A stretch of 55,925 bases of DNA from Kiritimatiellia bacterium (lineage in GTDB: Bacteria; Verrucomicrobiota; Kiritimatiellia; RFP12; UBA1067), in NCBI GenBank assembly GCA_017525225.1, contig JAFXTB010000146.1, positions 1 through 55,925 on the forward strand, in the 5' to 3' direction. Both the position numbers and the translations under genes were made by a program. A model generated the notes under the pieces. It was given only the letters and a program-made list of their open reading frames with translations. It was not told the origin of the DNA and did not search any database. This document shows, piece by piece, positions 16,557 through 25,500 of the stretch (positions are counted from its first letter, which is position 1; the number at the start of each line of letters is the position of its first letter).

Positions 16557-17954
16557 ATGGAAAAACAGGTTCACTTGGCTTTGCCCCTGAAATACCGTCC
16601 AATGACGTTCGAGGACGTCGTTGGACAGGAACATGTGGTGAAGACCCTTCGCCATGCGGTTGAACGCGGGCGCGTCGCCAACGCTTATCTCTTCGTGGGT
16701 CCGCGCGGAATCGGCAAGACCACGCTCTCGCGCATATTCGCAAAGGCTCTCAACTGCCTTTCTCCGAAAGGCGTGGAGCCGTGCGGCGAATGCGAGAACT
16801 GCCGCCAGATCGCCGAGGGACGTTCGCTGGACGTCACGGAGCTGGACGCCGCCAGCCACAACAAGGTGGAGGACGTGCGGCCAATAATCGAGTCGGTGCA
16901 GTTCTCGCCCACGTCGTCGAGGTACAAGATATTCATCGTCGACGAATGCCACATGCTCTCCAGCGCGGCATGGAACGCGCTCCTGAAGACGCTCGAGGAG
17001 CCGCCGCCGTACGTGAGGTTCATCTTCGCCACCACGGAGGGCGACAAGATGCTCGCGACGATCGTGTCGCGCTGCCAGCGCTTCGACCTCAGGCGCATAC
17101 AGACGCACCAGATCGTGGAACGGCTTTCCTACATCTGCGGCAAGGAGGGCATAAAGGCCAGCGAGGATGCGCTGCTGGCCATAGCGCGTGGCGCCGAGGG
17201 CGGCATGCGCGACGCCCTTTCATCGCTCGACCAGCTTTTCGCGTTCAAGGGCGGCGAAGTCACCGAAGAGGATGCGCTGAACGTGTTCGGGCTGGTTTCG
17301 CGCAGCGAACTTGAGGCGCTGGCCGGCGCCATCCTGACGGGCGACGCGGCAACCATCCTCAGGGCCGTGGACCGCTTCGATTCGGCCGGCAAGAACATGC
17401 GCCGACTTTCCAGCGAGCTGATGACCCACTTCCGCAACCTCGTGGTGTTCCAGTCGCTTGGCGGCAGCGCCTCGGGGCTGGAGGCCACGCCGGAACAGAT
17501 AAAGACGCTTTCGGAACAGGCGAAGCTCTGTCCGCCGGCACGCATATTCAGGGTCACCGACCTGCTGGCGGAGATGGAGGACAGACTCCGCCACGTGCTG
17601 AGCGTGCGGACGTTCATCGAGATGACGCTGCTCAGAGCGTCGCGCGTGGCGACCGTCGCCTCGATAGAGGAGCTTCTGAAGGCCGTGCGCGAGCTCAGGG
17701 CCGGCATCCCCGCCGCCTCATCCGCCACGCCGCCGCTGGATGCGCCGCCATCGAGGCCCGCTGGGTCGCCGCCGCCCGCCGCGCCAGCGAAGGTTTCCTC
17801 GGCGGATGCCGCCGCGCCGCAGGCCGAAGCCCCGCGTGCCGCCATGCCCGCCGCCGCGCCGCTCTCGCAGGAGCAGCGCCGCAAGATACTTGACGACCCC
17901 AAGTTGAACGACCTTCTCTCCGTCGTCGGCGGGCAGGTCGCCGACATCAGATAG
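16557..17954 (+). CDS. dnaX: DNA polymerase III subunit gamma/tau
   Basis: Clamp-loader ATPase of the replicative polymerase. The 465-residue product has Walker A GPRGIGKTT (about 49-57), the zinc-module cysteines C67, C76, C79 and C82 (PCGECENC), Walker B IFIVDECHM and the sensor/SRC region (ATTEGDKMLATIVSRCQRF). The C-terminus after about 385 is a proline/alanine-rich linker with a short conserved-looking end, so the product resembles a gamma-like short form without an obvious tau polymerase-binding domain. I see no slippery A-run that would programme frameshifting. No SD sequence precedes the ATG, consistent with the leaderless promoter. Confidence 0.94.
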   Translation: MEKQVHLALPLKYRPMTFEDVVGQEHVVKTLRHAVERGRVANAYLFVGPRGIGKTTLSRIFAKALNCLSPKGVEPCGECENCRQIAEGRSLDVTELDAASHNKVEDVRPIIESVQFSPTSSRYKIFIVDECHMLSSAAWNALLKTLEEPPPYVRFIFATTEGDKMLATIVSRCQRFDLRRIQTHQIVERLSYICGKEGIKASEDALLAIARGAEGGMRDALSSLDQLFAFKGGEVTEEDALNVFGLVSRSELEALAGAILTGDAATILRAVDRFDSAGKNMRRLSSELMTHFRNLVVFQSLGGSASGLEATPEQIKTLSEQAKLCPPARIFRVTDLLAEMEDRLRHVLSVRTFIEMTLLRASRVATVASIEELLKAVRELRAGIPAASSATPPLDAPPSRPAGSPPPAAPAKVSSADAAAPQAEAPRAAMPAAAPLSQEQRRKILDDPKLNDLLSVVGGQVADIR

Positions 17955-17975
17955 CAGCAATCCGGACAAAGCCAG

Positions 17976-18419
17976 ATGAAGTGCCCCAAGTGTGGAAATG
18001 ACGATGACAAGGTGCTGGACTCGCGGTCGGCCAGGGATGGCGTGGCCATCCGCCGCCGCCGCGAATGCCTGAAATGCGGATTCCGCTTCACCACCTACGA
18101 GGAGATCGACCGTGAAGACCTTTTCGTCGTGAAGCGCGACGGCCGCCGCGAGCTCTTCCAGCGCGAGAAGCTCGAGAAATCCGTACGCATCGCCTGCCAG
18201 AAGCGTCCTATACCGGAATCGAAGGTGCAGGAACTGATCAGCTCGGTCGTCTCCGAGCTTGAAGGGGAGGAGGTGCCGAGCGAGCGCATAGGGATGCTCG
18301 TCATGGAGCATCTCCACGGCATAGACGAGGTGGCGTACATCCGCTTCGCCTCGGTCTATCGCAGATTCACGGATGTGAACCAGTTTCTGAGCGCCATCAC
18401 GGAAATGGTCAGGAAATGA
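17976..18419 (+). CDS. nrdR: Transcriptional repressor NrdR
   Basis: A zinc-finger/ATP-cone regulator that represses ribonucleotide reductase genes in response to dATP/ATP. The 147-residue product has the finger ligands C3, C6, C31 and C34 (MKCPKCGND, CLKCGFRF) and an ATP-cone from about 48 to 138 (VVKRDGRRELFQREKLEKSV). It lies 21 bases after dnaX and four before rnc, so the three are likely one operon. No ribonucleotide reductase gene is in the window. Confidence 0.95.
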   Translation: MKCPKCGNDDDKVLDSRSARDGVAIRRRRECLKCGFRFTTYEEIDREDLFVVKRDGRRELFQREKLEKSVRIACQKRPIPESKVQELISSVVSELEGEEVPSERIGMLVMEHLHGIDEVAYIRFASVYRRFTDVNQFLSAITEMVRK

Positions 18420-18423
18420 CGGC

Positions 18424-19101
18424 ATGACGGATCTGGAAGAGACCATCGGATACGAATTCCGCGACCTGTCGCTGCTGGATCGCGCTCTCACCACGCCGGC
18501 GTGCCGCATGGATCGTCCAGAATGCGCCGACAACCAGCGCCTGGAATTCCTTGGCGATGCCGTGTTCGGCTTCCTTGCCGCCGATGCGCTGTATGCGATG
18601 TATCCCGACGAACAGGAAGGCCCTCTCACCGTCCGGCGCACGCACCTCGTCTCCGGCGCCACGCTTGCGGAGGCGGCGGAGCGCATCGGCCTCAGGCACC
18701 ATCTGCACCGCAACAAGGGCGCCTCCGAGCTGCCGCCAAGGGCCAAGCCGCTTTCCGACGCGATGGAGGCGTTGATGGGCGCCGTGTGGCTCGATGGCGG
18801 ACTCGATGCCGCCAGGGCCGTGTTCGCGAGGCTGGCGTTCCCGCTGGACGAGCAGTTCAACGAATGGACGGCCAATCCCAAGGGATGCCTGCTGGTCAAG
18901 GCGCAGGCGTTCCATCCGCCGCGCCAGCCCGTATACGTGGTAGATTCCGTCAAAGGACCCGACCATGCCCCGATTGTCACTGTCACCGTGAAGGTGGAGG
19001 GTCTCGGCGAGGCCACCGCCACCGCACTCTCCAAGACCGCCGCCGAGACCGCCGCCGCCGCCGCGCTCCTTGCGCAGCTGGAGCGCGGCAGCCCCTGTTG
19101 A
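18424..19101 (+). CDS. rnc: Ribonuclease III
   Basis: Double-strand-specific endoribonuclease for rRNA processing and RNA decay. The 225-residue protein has the signature QRLEFLGDAVFG with catalytic E41 and D45, the second acidic pair D112/E115 in SDAMEALMGAVWLDGG, and a C-terminal dsRNA-binding domain of about 150-220 (KAQAFHPPRQPVYVV, then ATALSKTAAETAAAAALL). It is slightly shorter and more divergent than the E. coli enzyme. It starts just after nrdR. Confidence 0.92.
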   Translation: MTDLEETIGYEFRDLSLLDRALTTPACRMDRPECADNQRLEFLGDAVFGFLAADALYAMYPDEQEGPLTVRRTHLVSGATLAEAAERIGLRHHLHRNKGASELPPRAKPLSDAMEALMGAVWLDGGLDAARAVFARLAFPLDEQFNEWTANPKGCLLVKAQAFHPPRQPVYVVDSVKGPDHAPIVTVTVKVEGLGEATATALSKTAAETAAAAALLAQLERGSPC

Positions 19102-19120
19102 CCCCCTTTTCTTGTCTCCC

Positions 19121-19147
19121 GCAAAGAACGCAAAGGACGCATAGAGC
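19121..19147 (+). repeat. Three tandem 9-bp units between rnc and the SGNH esterase
   Basis: GCAAAGAAC, GCAAAGGAC and GCATAGAGC lie head to tail. This kind of GCAAAGRAC repeat is noncoding here and falls in the 63-base gap before the esterase gene. Confidence 0.5.
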
Positions 19148-19164
19148 ACAAGAATCCATCGACC

Positions 19165-20112
19165 ATGCCCACCATCTCCACAACTACGCACCTGCCGGAT
19201 TCAGGAAGGCTGAGGTCCGCCATCGCGGCGATCGCATGCGCCCTGGCGTGCGCTGCAACTGTCTCGGCGGCGCCCGCCGCCCCAGGCGCGGCTCGCGAGG
19301 CAAGGGTGCGCGTGGCGTGCATCGGCGATTCGATAACATACGGCTTCGGCCTTGCCGACCGCTCGCAGGAGGCCTACCCCGCGCAGCTTCAGAAGATCCT
19401 CGACGGCCGATCCCCAGGAAAGTGCGAAGTGCGCAACTTCGGAAATTCCGGCAGGGGCATATACCTCGACTCCATGCGCGGCGCGGAGAAGCGCGGCTTC
19501 CGCTGGATGCCCGAGCACAAGGCCGCGCTTGCGTGGCGCCCCGACATCGTGATCTGCAACCTCGGCATCAACGACTGCCAGCCTCTCCATCCCCGCCTTG
19601 CGGCGATCGCCACGAACCGCCGTTCGCTCGAAAGGAACGGCGACTTCCCATGCTCCTGGGTAGCCAGGGAATATCCGCGCCGAAAGGACAACGTGGAAGA
19701 GGCCCGCTGGTGGCCGGTGTCCGCAATGTACGACCATGGCATAAGACGGATCGTCGAGAGCGGCATCAGGATCGATGGCATATTGTGGTACCAGGGCGAG
19801 TCGAACGCCACGACATGCGTTGCGCCCGACACGCCCACGCCCGAGGACTACCAGCTCGAGACTCTTCGCGCCATCGTCGCCGAGCTCCGCGGCAGAAGGA
19901 ACGTGCCGTTCCTGATGATGGGTCTGCCAAGGATGAACCGCCCGTGGGAACAGTACCGCGCCGTGCAGAAGAAGGTCTGCGCAGAGACCGGCGCGATATA
20001 CGTGGATGCCTTCGGCGCCGGCCTCGGCGACATGAACGACGTCCATCCGCGCGACAAGACTTCATTCGCGGAGCTTGCGATAGGCATGCTTCGAGGTGGA
20101 CGGCGCAACTGA
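19165..20112 (+). CDS. Exported SGNH/GDSL esterase, sialate-O-acetylesterase-like
   Basis: A predicted secreted carbohydrate esterase of 315 residues. The N-terminus has a hydrophobic signal segment (IAAIACALACAATVSAAPAA). The SGNH blocks are visible: nucleophile in CIGDSITYGFG (S56), glycine block NFGNSGRG, asparagine block GINDC and the catalytic DVHPRDK near the end. ILWYQGESNA is the hallmark of sialate O-acetylesterase-type members, which deacetylate sialic acids or xylan-type glycans. The ATG at 19165 lacks a clear SD, so the start is less certain. It suits an organism degrading mucin or plant glycans. Confidence 0.85.
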   Translation: MPTISTTTHLPDSGRLRSAIAAIACALACAATVSAAPAAPGAAREARVRVACIGDSITYGFGLADRSQEAYPAQLQKILDGRSPGKCEVRNFGNSGRGIYLDSMRGAEKRGFRWMPEHKAALAWRPDIVICNLGINDCQPLHPRLAAIATNRRSLERNGDFPCSWVAREYPRRKDNVEEARWWPVSAMYDHGIRRIVESGIRIDGILWYQGESNATTCVAPDTPTPEDYQLETLRAIVAELRGRRNVPFLMMGLPRMNRPWEQYRAVQKKVCAETGAIYVDAFGAGLGDMNDVHPRDKTSFAELAIGMLRGGRRN

Positions 20113-20294
20113 GGAGGCTCTGTTCGGAAAAGCAGGAGAACAAGCAGGCATAGACTGAACCAGACATAGACCCGTCGCGGCACCTTGCGCGGCAGGTCGT
20201 TCCGGTAGCGGCGCGCCGCGAGGAACAAGCCCCGGATGAGCAAAAATCCCTTGTGAAAATGAATTCGGCACTTGTGTTGGGACAGAATAAAGAG

Positions 20295-20300
20295 TATAAT
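20295..20300 (+). promoter_or_regulatory. -10 box of the AbiE operon
   Basis: TATAAT with a weak TTGTGT-like -35 about 17 bases upstream. The predicted start near 20307 leaves about 26 bases before the ATG at 20333. The 180 bases between the esterase stop and this box hold no gene I can support. Confidence 0.5.
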
Positions 20301-20332
20301 GATTGTCAACAAAACAACACAATTTTGATGAC

Positions 20333-20959
20333 ATGAGAAAGAATGTTGAGAGTCTGGCGGAACGCATAATGAAACGGGTGTCGAGAATGCCCGCTGATGC
20401 GTGCTTTTCGCGAAGCGATTTTGCCTCTCTTGGGACGCGCCTGGCGGTCTCTCAGGCATTGTCGCGGTTGGAACGCGCGGGGATTCTGTCTTCGCCAGTG
20501 AGAGGATATTATTACCGTCGCCGCATGAGCAAGTTGCTTGGAGTTGAAATGCCTCCGGATTTTGCGGCGCTTGCCGCGGCGATTGCCCGCAACTCCGGCT
20601 GGACGATTATTCCCTGTGGCGACATTGCCGCCAATGATCTAGGCTTGTCAACTCAGGTTCCCGCTGTCTGGAGCTACGTCAGCACGGGACCGTATCGAAC
20701 GTACACGATCGGGAAGATGCGCCTTGAGTTCAAGCATACTGCCAACCGCGAGCTGTTCAACATGTCGAAGATGTCGGCATTGTGCGTACAGGCAATCAAG
20801 GCGTTTGGCAAGGATGGCGTAACGCCTGAAATGATCAAGCGCCTGGAACTGGTGTTGTCCAGTCGGGACAAGGATGCGTTGACGAAAGAAACCTCGCATG
20901 TGACCTCCTGGATTTATGATGTAATCAAACGGATAGGGAAGGAGAAGGATAATGCATGA
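20333..20959 (+). CDS. AbiEi-like antitoxin (DUF6088-type winged-helix protein)
   Basis: About 208 residues. The N-terminal part (IMKRVSRMPADACFSRSDFA, LAVSQALSRLERAGILSS, VRGYYYRR) is the winged-helix/'PaREP' type DNA-binding region found in AbiEi antitoxins and DUF6088 proteins. The rest is the conserved YVSTGPYRTYTIGKMRLEFKH domain. It overlaps the AbiEii-like toxin by eight bases, the classical type IV toxin-antitoxin order. The family's antitoxins also repress their own promoter. The start is placed at ATG 20333; an in-frame TTG at 20303 is possible but falls before the predicted transcription start. Confidence 0.8.
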   Translation: MRKNVESLAERIMKRVSRMPADACFSRSDFASLGTRLAVSQALSRLERAGILSSPVRGYYYRRRMSKLLGVEMPPDFAALAAAIARNSGWTIIPCGDIAANDLGLSTQVPAVWSYVSTGPYRTYTIGKMRLEFKHTANRELFNMSKMSALCVQAIKAFGKDGVTPEMIKRLELVLSSRDKDALTKETSHVTSWIYDVIKRIGKEKDNA

Positions 20960-21968
20960 TGTCGTCCGTATGCCGCCTGCGGAACTGAAAGAGCTGTTCG
21001 CGCTAACGGCCAAGCAGATGTCCATGTCGCCCGGCATTGTCGAAAAGGACTTCTGGGTGGTGTGGACGCTTGACTACCTGTTTGCGCGGTCGCCGTGGCG
21101 GACGCAGCTCGCGTTCAAGGGCGGAACGAGTCTTTCGAAGGCTTTTGGGCTTATCAAACGCTTTTCCGAGGACATCGACCTCATTCTCGACTGGCGGCTT
21201 CTCGGCTACGGGCTGCGCGAGCCGTGGGAAAAGCGCAGCAACACGCAGCAGGACCTTTTCAACGAGGCGGCGAACGCCCGGAGCGCGGCGTTCCTCAAGG
21301 ACGTGTTCTTGCCGCGTGTAAAGACCGATCTGGAATCGGAAAGCGGGCGGACGCTTGACATCGGCATGGACACGCTTGACCCGAACACGGTCGTATTCCG
21401 CTATCCGTGCGTGTTCGGCGAATCGTCGATCTTGCGTGAGATTCGGATCGAGAGCGGCGCGCTTGCCGCCTGGACGCCGGCGAAGACATGCGACATCGTA
21501 TCGTACGCCGCCGAGTATTACCCGCAGCTCTTCAAGAATCCGGCGGCGCACGTCTACACGGTTGCGCCCGAGCGGACATTCTGGGAGAAGGTTACTATTC
21601 TTCATCGCGAGGCGATGCGCACGCCCGAGCGGGGACTTCCGCCCGGACGCTATTCGCGGCACTACTACGACCTCTGGTGCCTCTGCCAGTCCGACGTGAA
21701 GGCGCGGGCGCTCGGCGACATCCCGCTTCTCGATGCCGTCGTCGCCTTCAAGCGCAAGTTCTACCGCTGCAGCTGGGCGCATTACGAACTAGCGACGGCG
21801 GCGGCTATCTCGCTCATGCCGCCCGAACATGCGCTGTCGGCACTGGAGTCCGACTATCGGCACATGCAGAACATGATTTTCGGTTCGCGACCGCCATTCT
21901 CCGAGATCGTGGATATGGTTCGCGACCTCGAGGCGGAAATTCACGGAAAAGATGCTCTCGTGAGTTGA
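20952..21968 (+). CDS. AbiEii/AbiGii-family nucleotidyltransferase toxin
   Basis: A 338-residue member of the AbiEii toxin family (formerly DUF1814), whose studied members are nucleotidyltransferases causing reversible growth arrest and phage abortive infection. Key motifs are EKDFWVVWTLDYLF (about 31-44), the nucleotide-binding FKGGTSLSKAFGLIKRF (55-71) and the metal-binding SEDIDL (D74, D76), followed by the usual mid-protein FLPR and late TFWEKVTILHRE and RHYYDLWCL segments. RBS GGAAGGAG. It directly precedes the restriction island and could be a separate defence module. Confidence 0.88.
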   Translation: MHDVVRMPPAELKELFALTAKQMSMSPGIVEKDFWVVWTLDYLFARSPWRTQLAFKGGTSLSKAFGLIKRFSEDIDLILDWRLLGYGLREPWEKRSNTQQDLFNEAANARSAAFLKDVFLPRVKTDLESESGRTLDIGMDTLDPNTVVFRYPCVFGESSILREIRIESGALAAWTPAKTCDIVSYAAEYYPQLFKNPAAHVYTVAPERTFWEKVTILHREAMRTPERGLPPGRYSRHYYDLWCLCQSDVKARALGDIPLLDAVVAFKRKFYRCSWAHYELATAAAISLMPPEHALSALESDYRHMQNMIFGSRPPFSEIVDMVRDLEAEIHGKDALVS

Positions 21969-22043
21969 TCTGGTGTCTTATCAACGCGCTGACCTGCATT
22001 CCCGCCAGAAGGACGTAGGTGACATGCCGCCCCCATTGGAAAC

Positions 22044-22085
22044 TGGCAACATTGGAATTGGCAACATTTCCACATTGGCAACATT
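22044..22085 (+). repeat. Three direct repeats of TGGCAACATT upstream of a promoter
   Basis: TGGCAACATT occurs at 22044-22053, 22059-22068 and 22076-22085, spaced 15 and 17 bases apart, and ends 25 bases before an extended -10 box. The arrangement resembles a multi-copy regulator site. It lies in the 554-base gap between the AbiEii gene and the helicase. Confidence 0.55.
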
Positions 22086-22110
22086 CCCTCTACCCCGCCA
22101 GCGGAGATTT

Positions 22111-22119
22111 TGGTATAAT
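22111..22119 (+). promoter_or_regulatory. Extended -10 box in the helicase upstream region
   Basis: TGGTATAAT is a perfect match to the window's promoter type. The ATG six bases later opens only a three-codon frame, so this promoter would make a roughly 400-base leader or a small RNA ahead of the helicase operon. Confidence 0.5.
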
Positions 22120-22170
22120 TCAACATGCTTTGGTGAGGCAATCGCTAATCCAAGGCGACAAGCTTCGGGC

Positions 22171-22190
22171 AAGCGGCGCTTTCGCCGCTT
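22171..22190. repeat. REP-like hairpin, 8-bp stem
   Basis: AAGCGGCG, loop CTTT, CGCCGCTT. The core resembles palindromes found inside the helicase (23073) and DUF4391 (25831) genes. Confidence 0.5.
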
Positions 22191-22351
22191 TGTCCGGGGC
22201 AAACGACATAGCGTTCGGAACTGATCCGGAGCATCAACGGCCACCAAGCCGCGACATCCGCTTCCACCCCGGCGCGACCTAAATTTGCGTAACTGCAAAC
22301 TGGCGATTATCTGAAAACGTGAGAAATTTGACGAGTTGCCGAGTCTGTAGT

Positions 22352-22372
22352 GCGTGCCCATACAGGGCACGC
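22352..22372. repeat. Perfect 8-bp stem hairpin in the leader region
   Basis: GCGTGCCC, loop ATACA, GGGCACGC. It is stable and could act as a terminator or attenuator for the upstream 22111 promoter; TCTT follows but there is no long T-run. Confidence 0.5.
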
Positions 22373-22431
22373 TCTTCAACTTGGTTCATATTTCGTCAAG
22401 GCTATTCTCACGTGCCCCAGATAGATATGGA

Positions 22432-22460
22432 TTGAGGCGTTAGGGCGTTGCCCCTTTAAT
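22432..22460 (+). promoter_or_regulatory. Candidate promoter of the helicase-DUF4391-mod operon
   Basis: TTGAGG (22432-22437), a 17-base spacer and TTTAAT (22455-22460). The expected start near 22467 is followed within about 11 bases by a palindrome (22478-22493). Confidence 0.45.
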
Positions 22461-22477
22461 TTACCCAAATCCATTTT

Positions 22478-22493
22478 GATGGATCAATCCATC
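22478..22493. promoter_or_regulatory. Palindromic operator candidate upstream of helicase
   Basis: GATGGATCAATCCATC is a near-perfect dyad (7-bp arms, 2-bp centre) between the candidate promoter and the helicase start. A second hairpin (GTCCGT ... ACGGAC, 22495-22521) abuts the ATG and may hinder ribosome access. Confidence 0.4.
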
Positions 22494-22522
22494 GGTCCGT
22501 TCGCGGAAGCGCGCGACGGACG

Positions 22523-25500
22523 ATGACGATAAACACACAACAGGATTTCGCGGGAACGGAGACTCCCAAGACAATCGACAACGTGAGTTGTCGGTTGGGA
22601 GACGATATTGCCAGTTCCCTTGGGCCTGATTCGACAGTCTATGTCGCTTCCAGCGGGTTCTCGCTTTCCGCATTCGAGCATCTCGCCGACGAGCTGGAGA
22701 GGGTCAAGGCCGTCCGCTTCATCTTCACCGCGCCGACGTTCGTGCCGCAGGAAGCGGTCAAGGAGAAGATCAAGAAGGAGCGGCGCGAGTTCTTCATTCC
22801 CGGCGTGGGCGAGGCAAGCCTCCTCGGAACGGAGTACGAAATCCGTCTCCGCAACCGTCTCATGCAGAAGGCTGTCGCCAAGCGGTGCGGTGAATGGATC
22901 AGGAAAGGCAACGTCAAGTTTGCCTCCGTCGCCGAGTTCGGTCAGATTCAGGATATGTTCATCGTCGAGACGGAGGCTGGCAGCATCGTCTATATTCCGT
23001 TCGGCGGTTTCACGGCGGATACGCTCGGCTACGAGCGCGGACAGTATTCCTCGGCCATCTCCACCCGCTTATGCGGCGCTTACGCCGCGCCGTTCAGGAC
23101 GCGCTTCGGCGAGGTGTGGGCGGGCGGCGGGCTTCGGGACGTGACCGAGCAGCTTGCGGAACACATTTCCACCGTCTATCGCGACAACGAGCCGGAGCTT
23201 GTGTACTTCCTCGTCCTCAAATACCTCTTCGAGGAGGCGTTGAAGGACTTTGACGAGGACACGATGCCGAACGCCGCCGTCGGCTACGAGGACACGCTCG
23301 TTTGGAAGAAGCTCTTTGACTTCCAGCACGACGCGGCAATCGCCATCATCAACAAGCTGGAGAAGTATTCCGGCTGCATCCTCGCGGATTCCGTCGGACT
23401 CGGAAAGACATTCACCGCTCTCGCCGTGATCCGCTACTACGAACTCCGCAACAAGAACGTCCTCGTCCTCTGCCCGAAAAAGCTGGAGTCGAACTGGAAC
23501 GTGTACAACAAGCCGATGTACCGCAACAACCCGTTCGCCGCCGAGAAGCTGCGCTACGACGTCCTGTGCCACACGGACATCCAGCGCGAACGCGGACAGT
23601 CGAACGGACTCGACCTCGCCAAGGTGAACTGGGGCGGCTACGACCTCGTGGTGATCGACGAGTCGCACAACTTCCGCAACGACAAGGGCGACTACCTCGA
23701 CAAGGAGACGCGCTACCAGACGCTCATGCGCAAGGTGATGCGCGAGGGCGTGAAGACGAAGGTGCTGATGCTCTCCGCCACGCCCGTGAACAACCGCTTC
23801 AACGACCTCCGCAACCAGCTCCGCCTCGCCTACGGCGGCGGATCGGACGAGATGAACAGGACGCTGGGTGCGGGCTCGCGCACCGTGGAGGCCATCTTCC
23901 GCGACGCGGAGCGCGCGTTCGACGCCTGGACGGACGACGAGTCCGGCCCCCGGACGGCGGAGGCGCTTTTCAAGGTGCTGCCGTCGGACTTCCTCGAACT
24001 CCTCGACGCCGTGACGATCGCCCGCTCACGCAAGCACATCGAACGGTTCTACGACACCTCCGCCGTCGGCAAGTTTCCCGCCCATCTTCCCGCGCAGAGC
24101 GAGCAATGCCCGATCTCCACCGATCCGGACGCGGTCAAGATCAAGGAACTCAACGACGCGCTCATCGCGCGCTCGTTTTGCGTCTATACGCCGACGATGT
24201 ACATTCTGCCCAGCCGCAAGCAGCACTACGACGACCTCACGGCGACGCACACGCGGCGCGGCGGCACGATCCACCAGGAGGGACGCGAGTACACGCTCAA
24301 GAACCTCATGGTCATCAACGTGCTGAAGCGCCTTGAAAGCTCCGTCTACTCCTTCCGTAAGACGCTCACCGGCATACTCGCAAAGAACGAGTCGCTTCTC
24401 CGCGTGCTGGAATCCGGCGGCAGCATCGACTTCGGCGGTGGCGGCGAAGAGGCGGAGGGAATGGACGATGAGGACGAAATCTCCGCGCTCGCAGTCGGCA
24501 AGCATTCCATCGACGTGAAAGACCTCGACGTGGAATCTTACAAGCGCGACCTCAAGGCGGACATCGTTGCGTTCAGAGACATTCTCGCCAAGATCGAACC
24601 CATCGACCCCGCGCACGACGCGAAGCTGAAACGCCTGAAGGAGATCATCGCCGCGAAGGTGGATGCCCCGTTCAACGATGGCAACAGGAAACTGCTCGTC
24701 TTCTCCGCATTCGCAGACACCGCCGCCTATCTCTACCACGAGCTTGCGCCCGTGCTGAAGCGCGAGCTCGACGTCGACTGCGGCATCGTGACGGGCAAGG
24801 ACACGCCGAGGGCGACCGTCAAGCTCGACGCGCCCGACTTCCAGGAGGTGCTGTCGCGCTTCTCGCCTATGTCGAAGGAACGGCCAGATTTCAATACGCC
24901 CGACGGACACATCGACGTCCTCTTCGGCACGGACTGCATTTCGGAAGGACAGAACCTACAGGACTGCGACTGCGTGGTCAACTACGACATCCATTGGAAT
25001 CCCGTCCGCATCATCCAGCGCTTCGGGCGCGTTGACCGCATCGGCACGAAGAACGCATCCGTCAAGCTCGTCAATTTCTGGCCGGACATCGACCTCAACG
25101 AGTACATCGACCTCACCGACCGCGTGAAGAACAGGATGCAGGCGGTGAACATCGCGGGAACCGGTCACGACAACCCGCTCGCCGAGGGTGACGACGTGGG
25201 CTTCCGCGACGAACCACTATCACGTATGAAGGGCGGCGAGATCGTCGATATGGAGTCGCTCAAGACGGGCGTCTCGATAACAGACCTCGGCCTCAACGAA
25301 TACGCGCTGGCGCTCAAGAAGTACATGGAGGAGCATCCCGGCCTCTCCAGCGTGCCGCCGGGGATCAACGCCGTCATCGAGGCGAAGCCGGACGAGGGGC
25401 TTGTGCCGGGCGTCGTGTTCTTCCTGCGCAACCGCGACGAGAAACTCAGAAACGAGGCGAACTACTTTCACCCGTTCTACGCCGTGTATCTCGCAGCGGA

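Noticed and set aside
16557-17954. Programmed frameshift in dnaX giving tau and gamma
   Set aside because: I found no A-rich slippery heptamer with a downstream hairpin; one continuous product explains the gene.
19848-20459. Minus-strand frame with a membrane-like segment near 20150-20230
   Set aside because: The hydrophobic stretch is short, the rest overlaps the esterase and AbiEi genes, and no RBS or promoter supports it. It could be a gene relic but cannot be shown.
22125-22136. ATG six bases after the TGGTATAAT box at 22111
   Set aside because: The frame is only MLW and a stop; too short to call a gene, so the promoter was reported without a CDS.
22523-23300. Active phospholipase-D nuclease domain at the helicase N-terminus
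   Set aside because: The position and pattern resemble PLD-like domains, but no H-x-K-x4-D motif is visible, so catalytic activity was not claimed.
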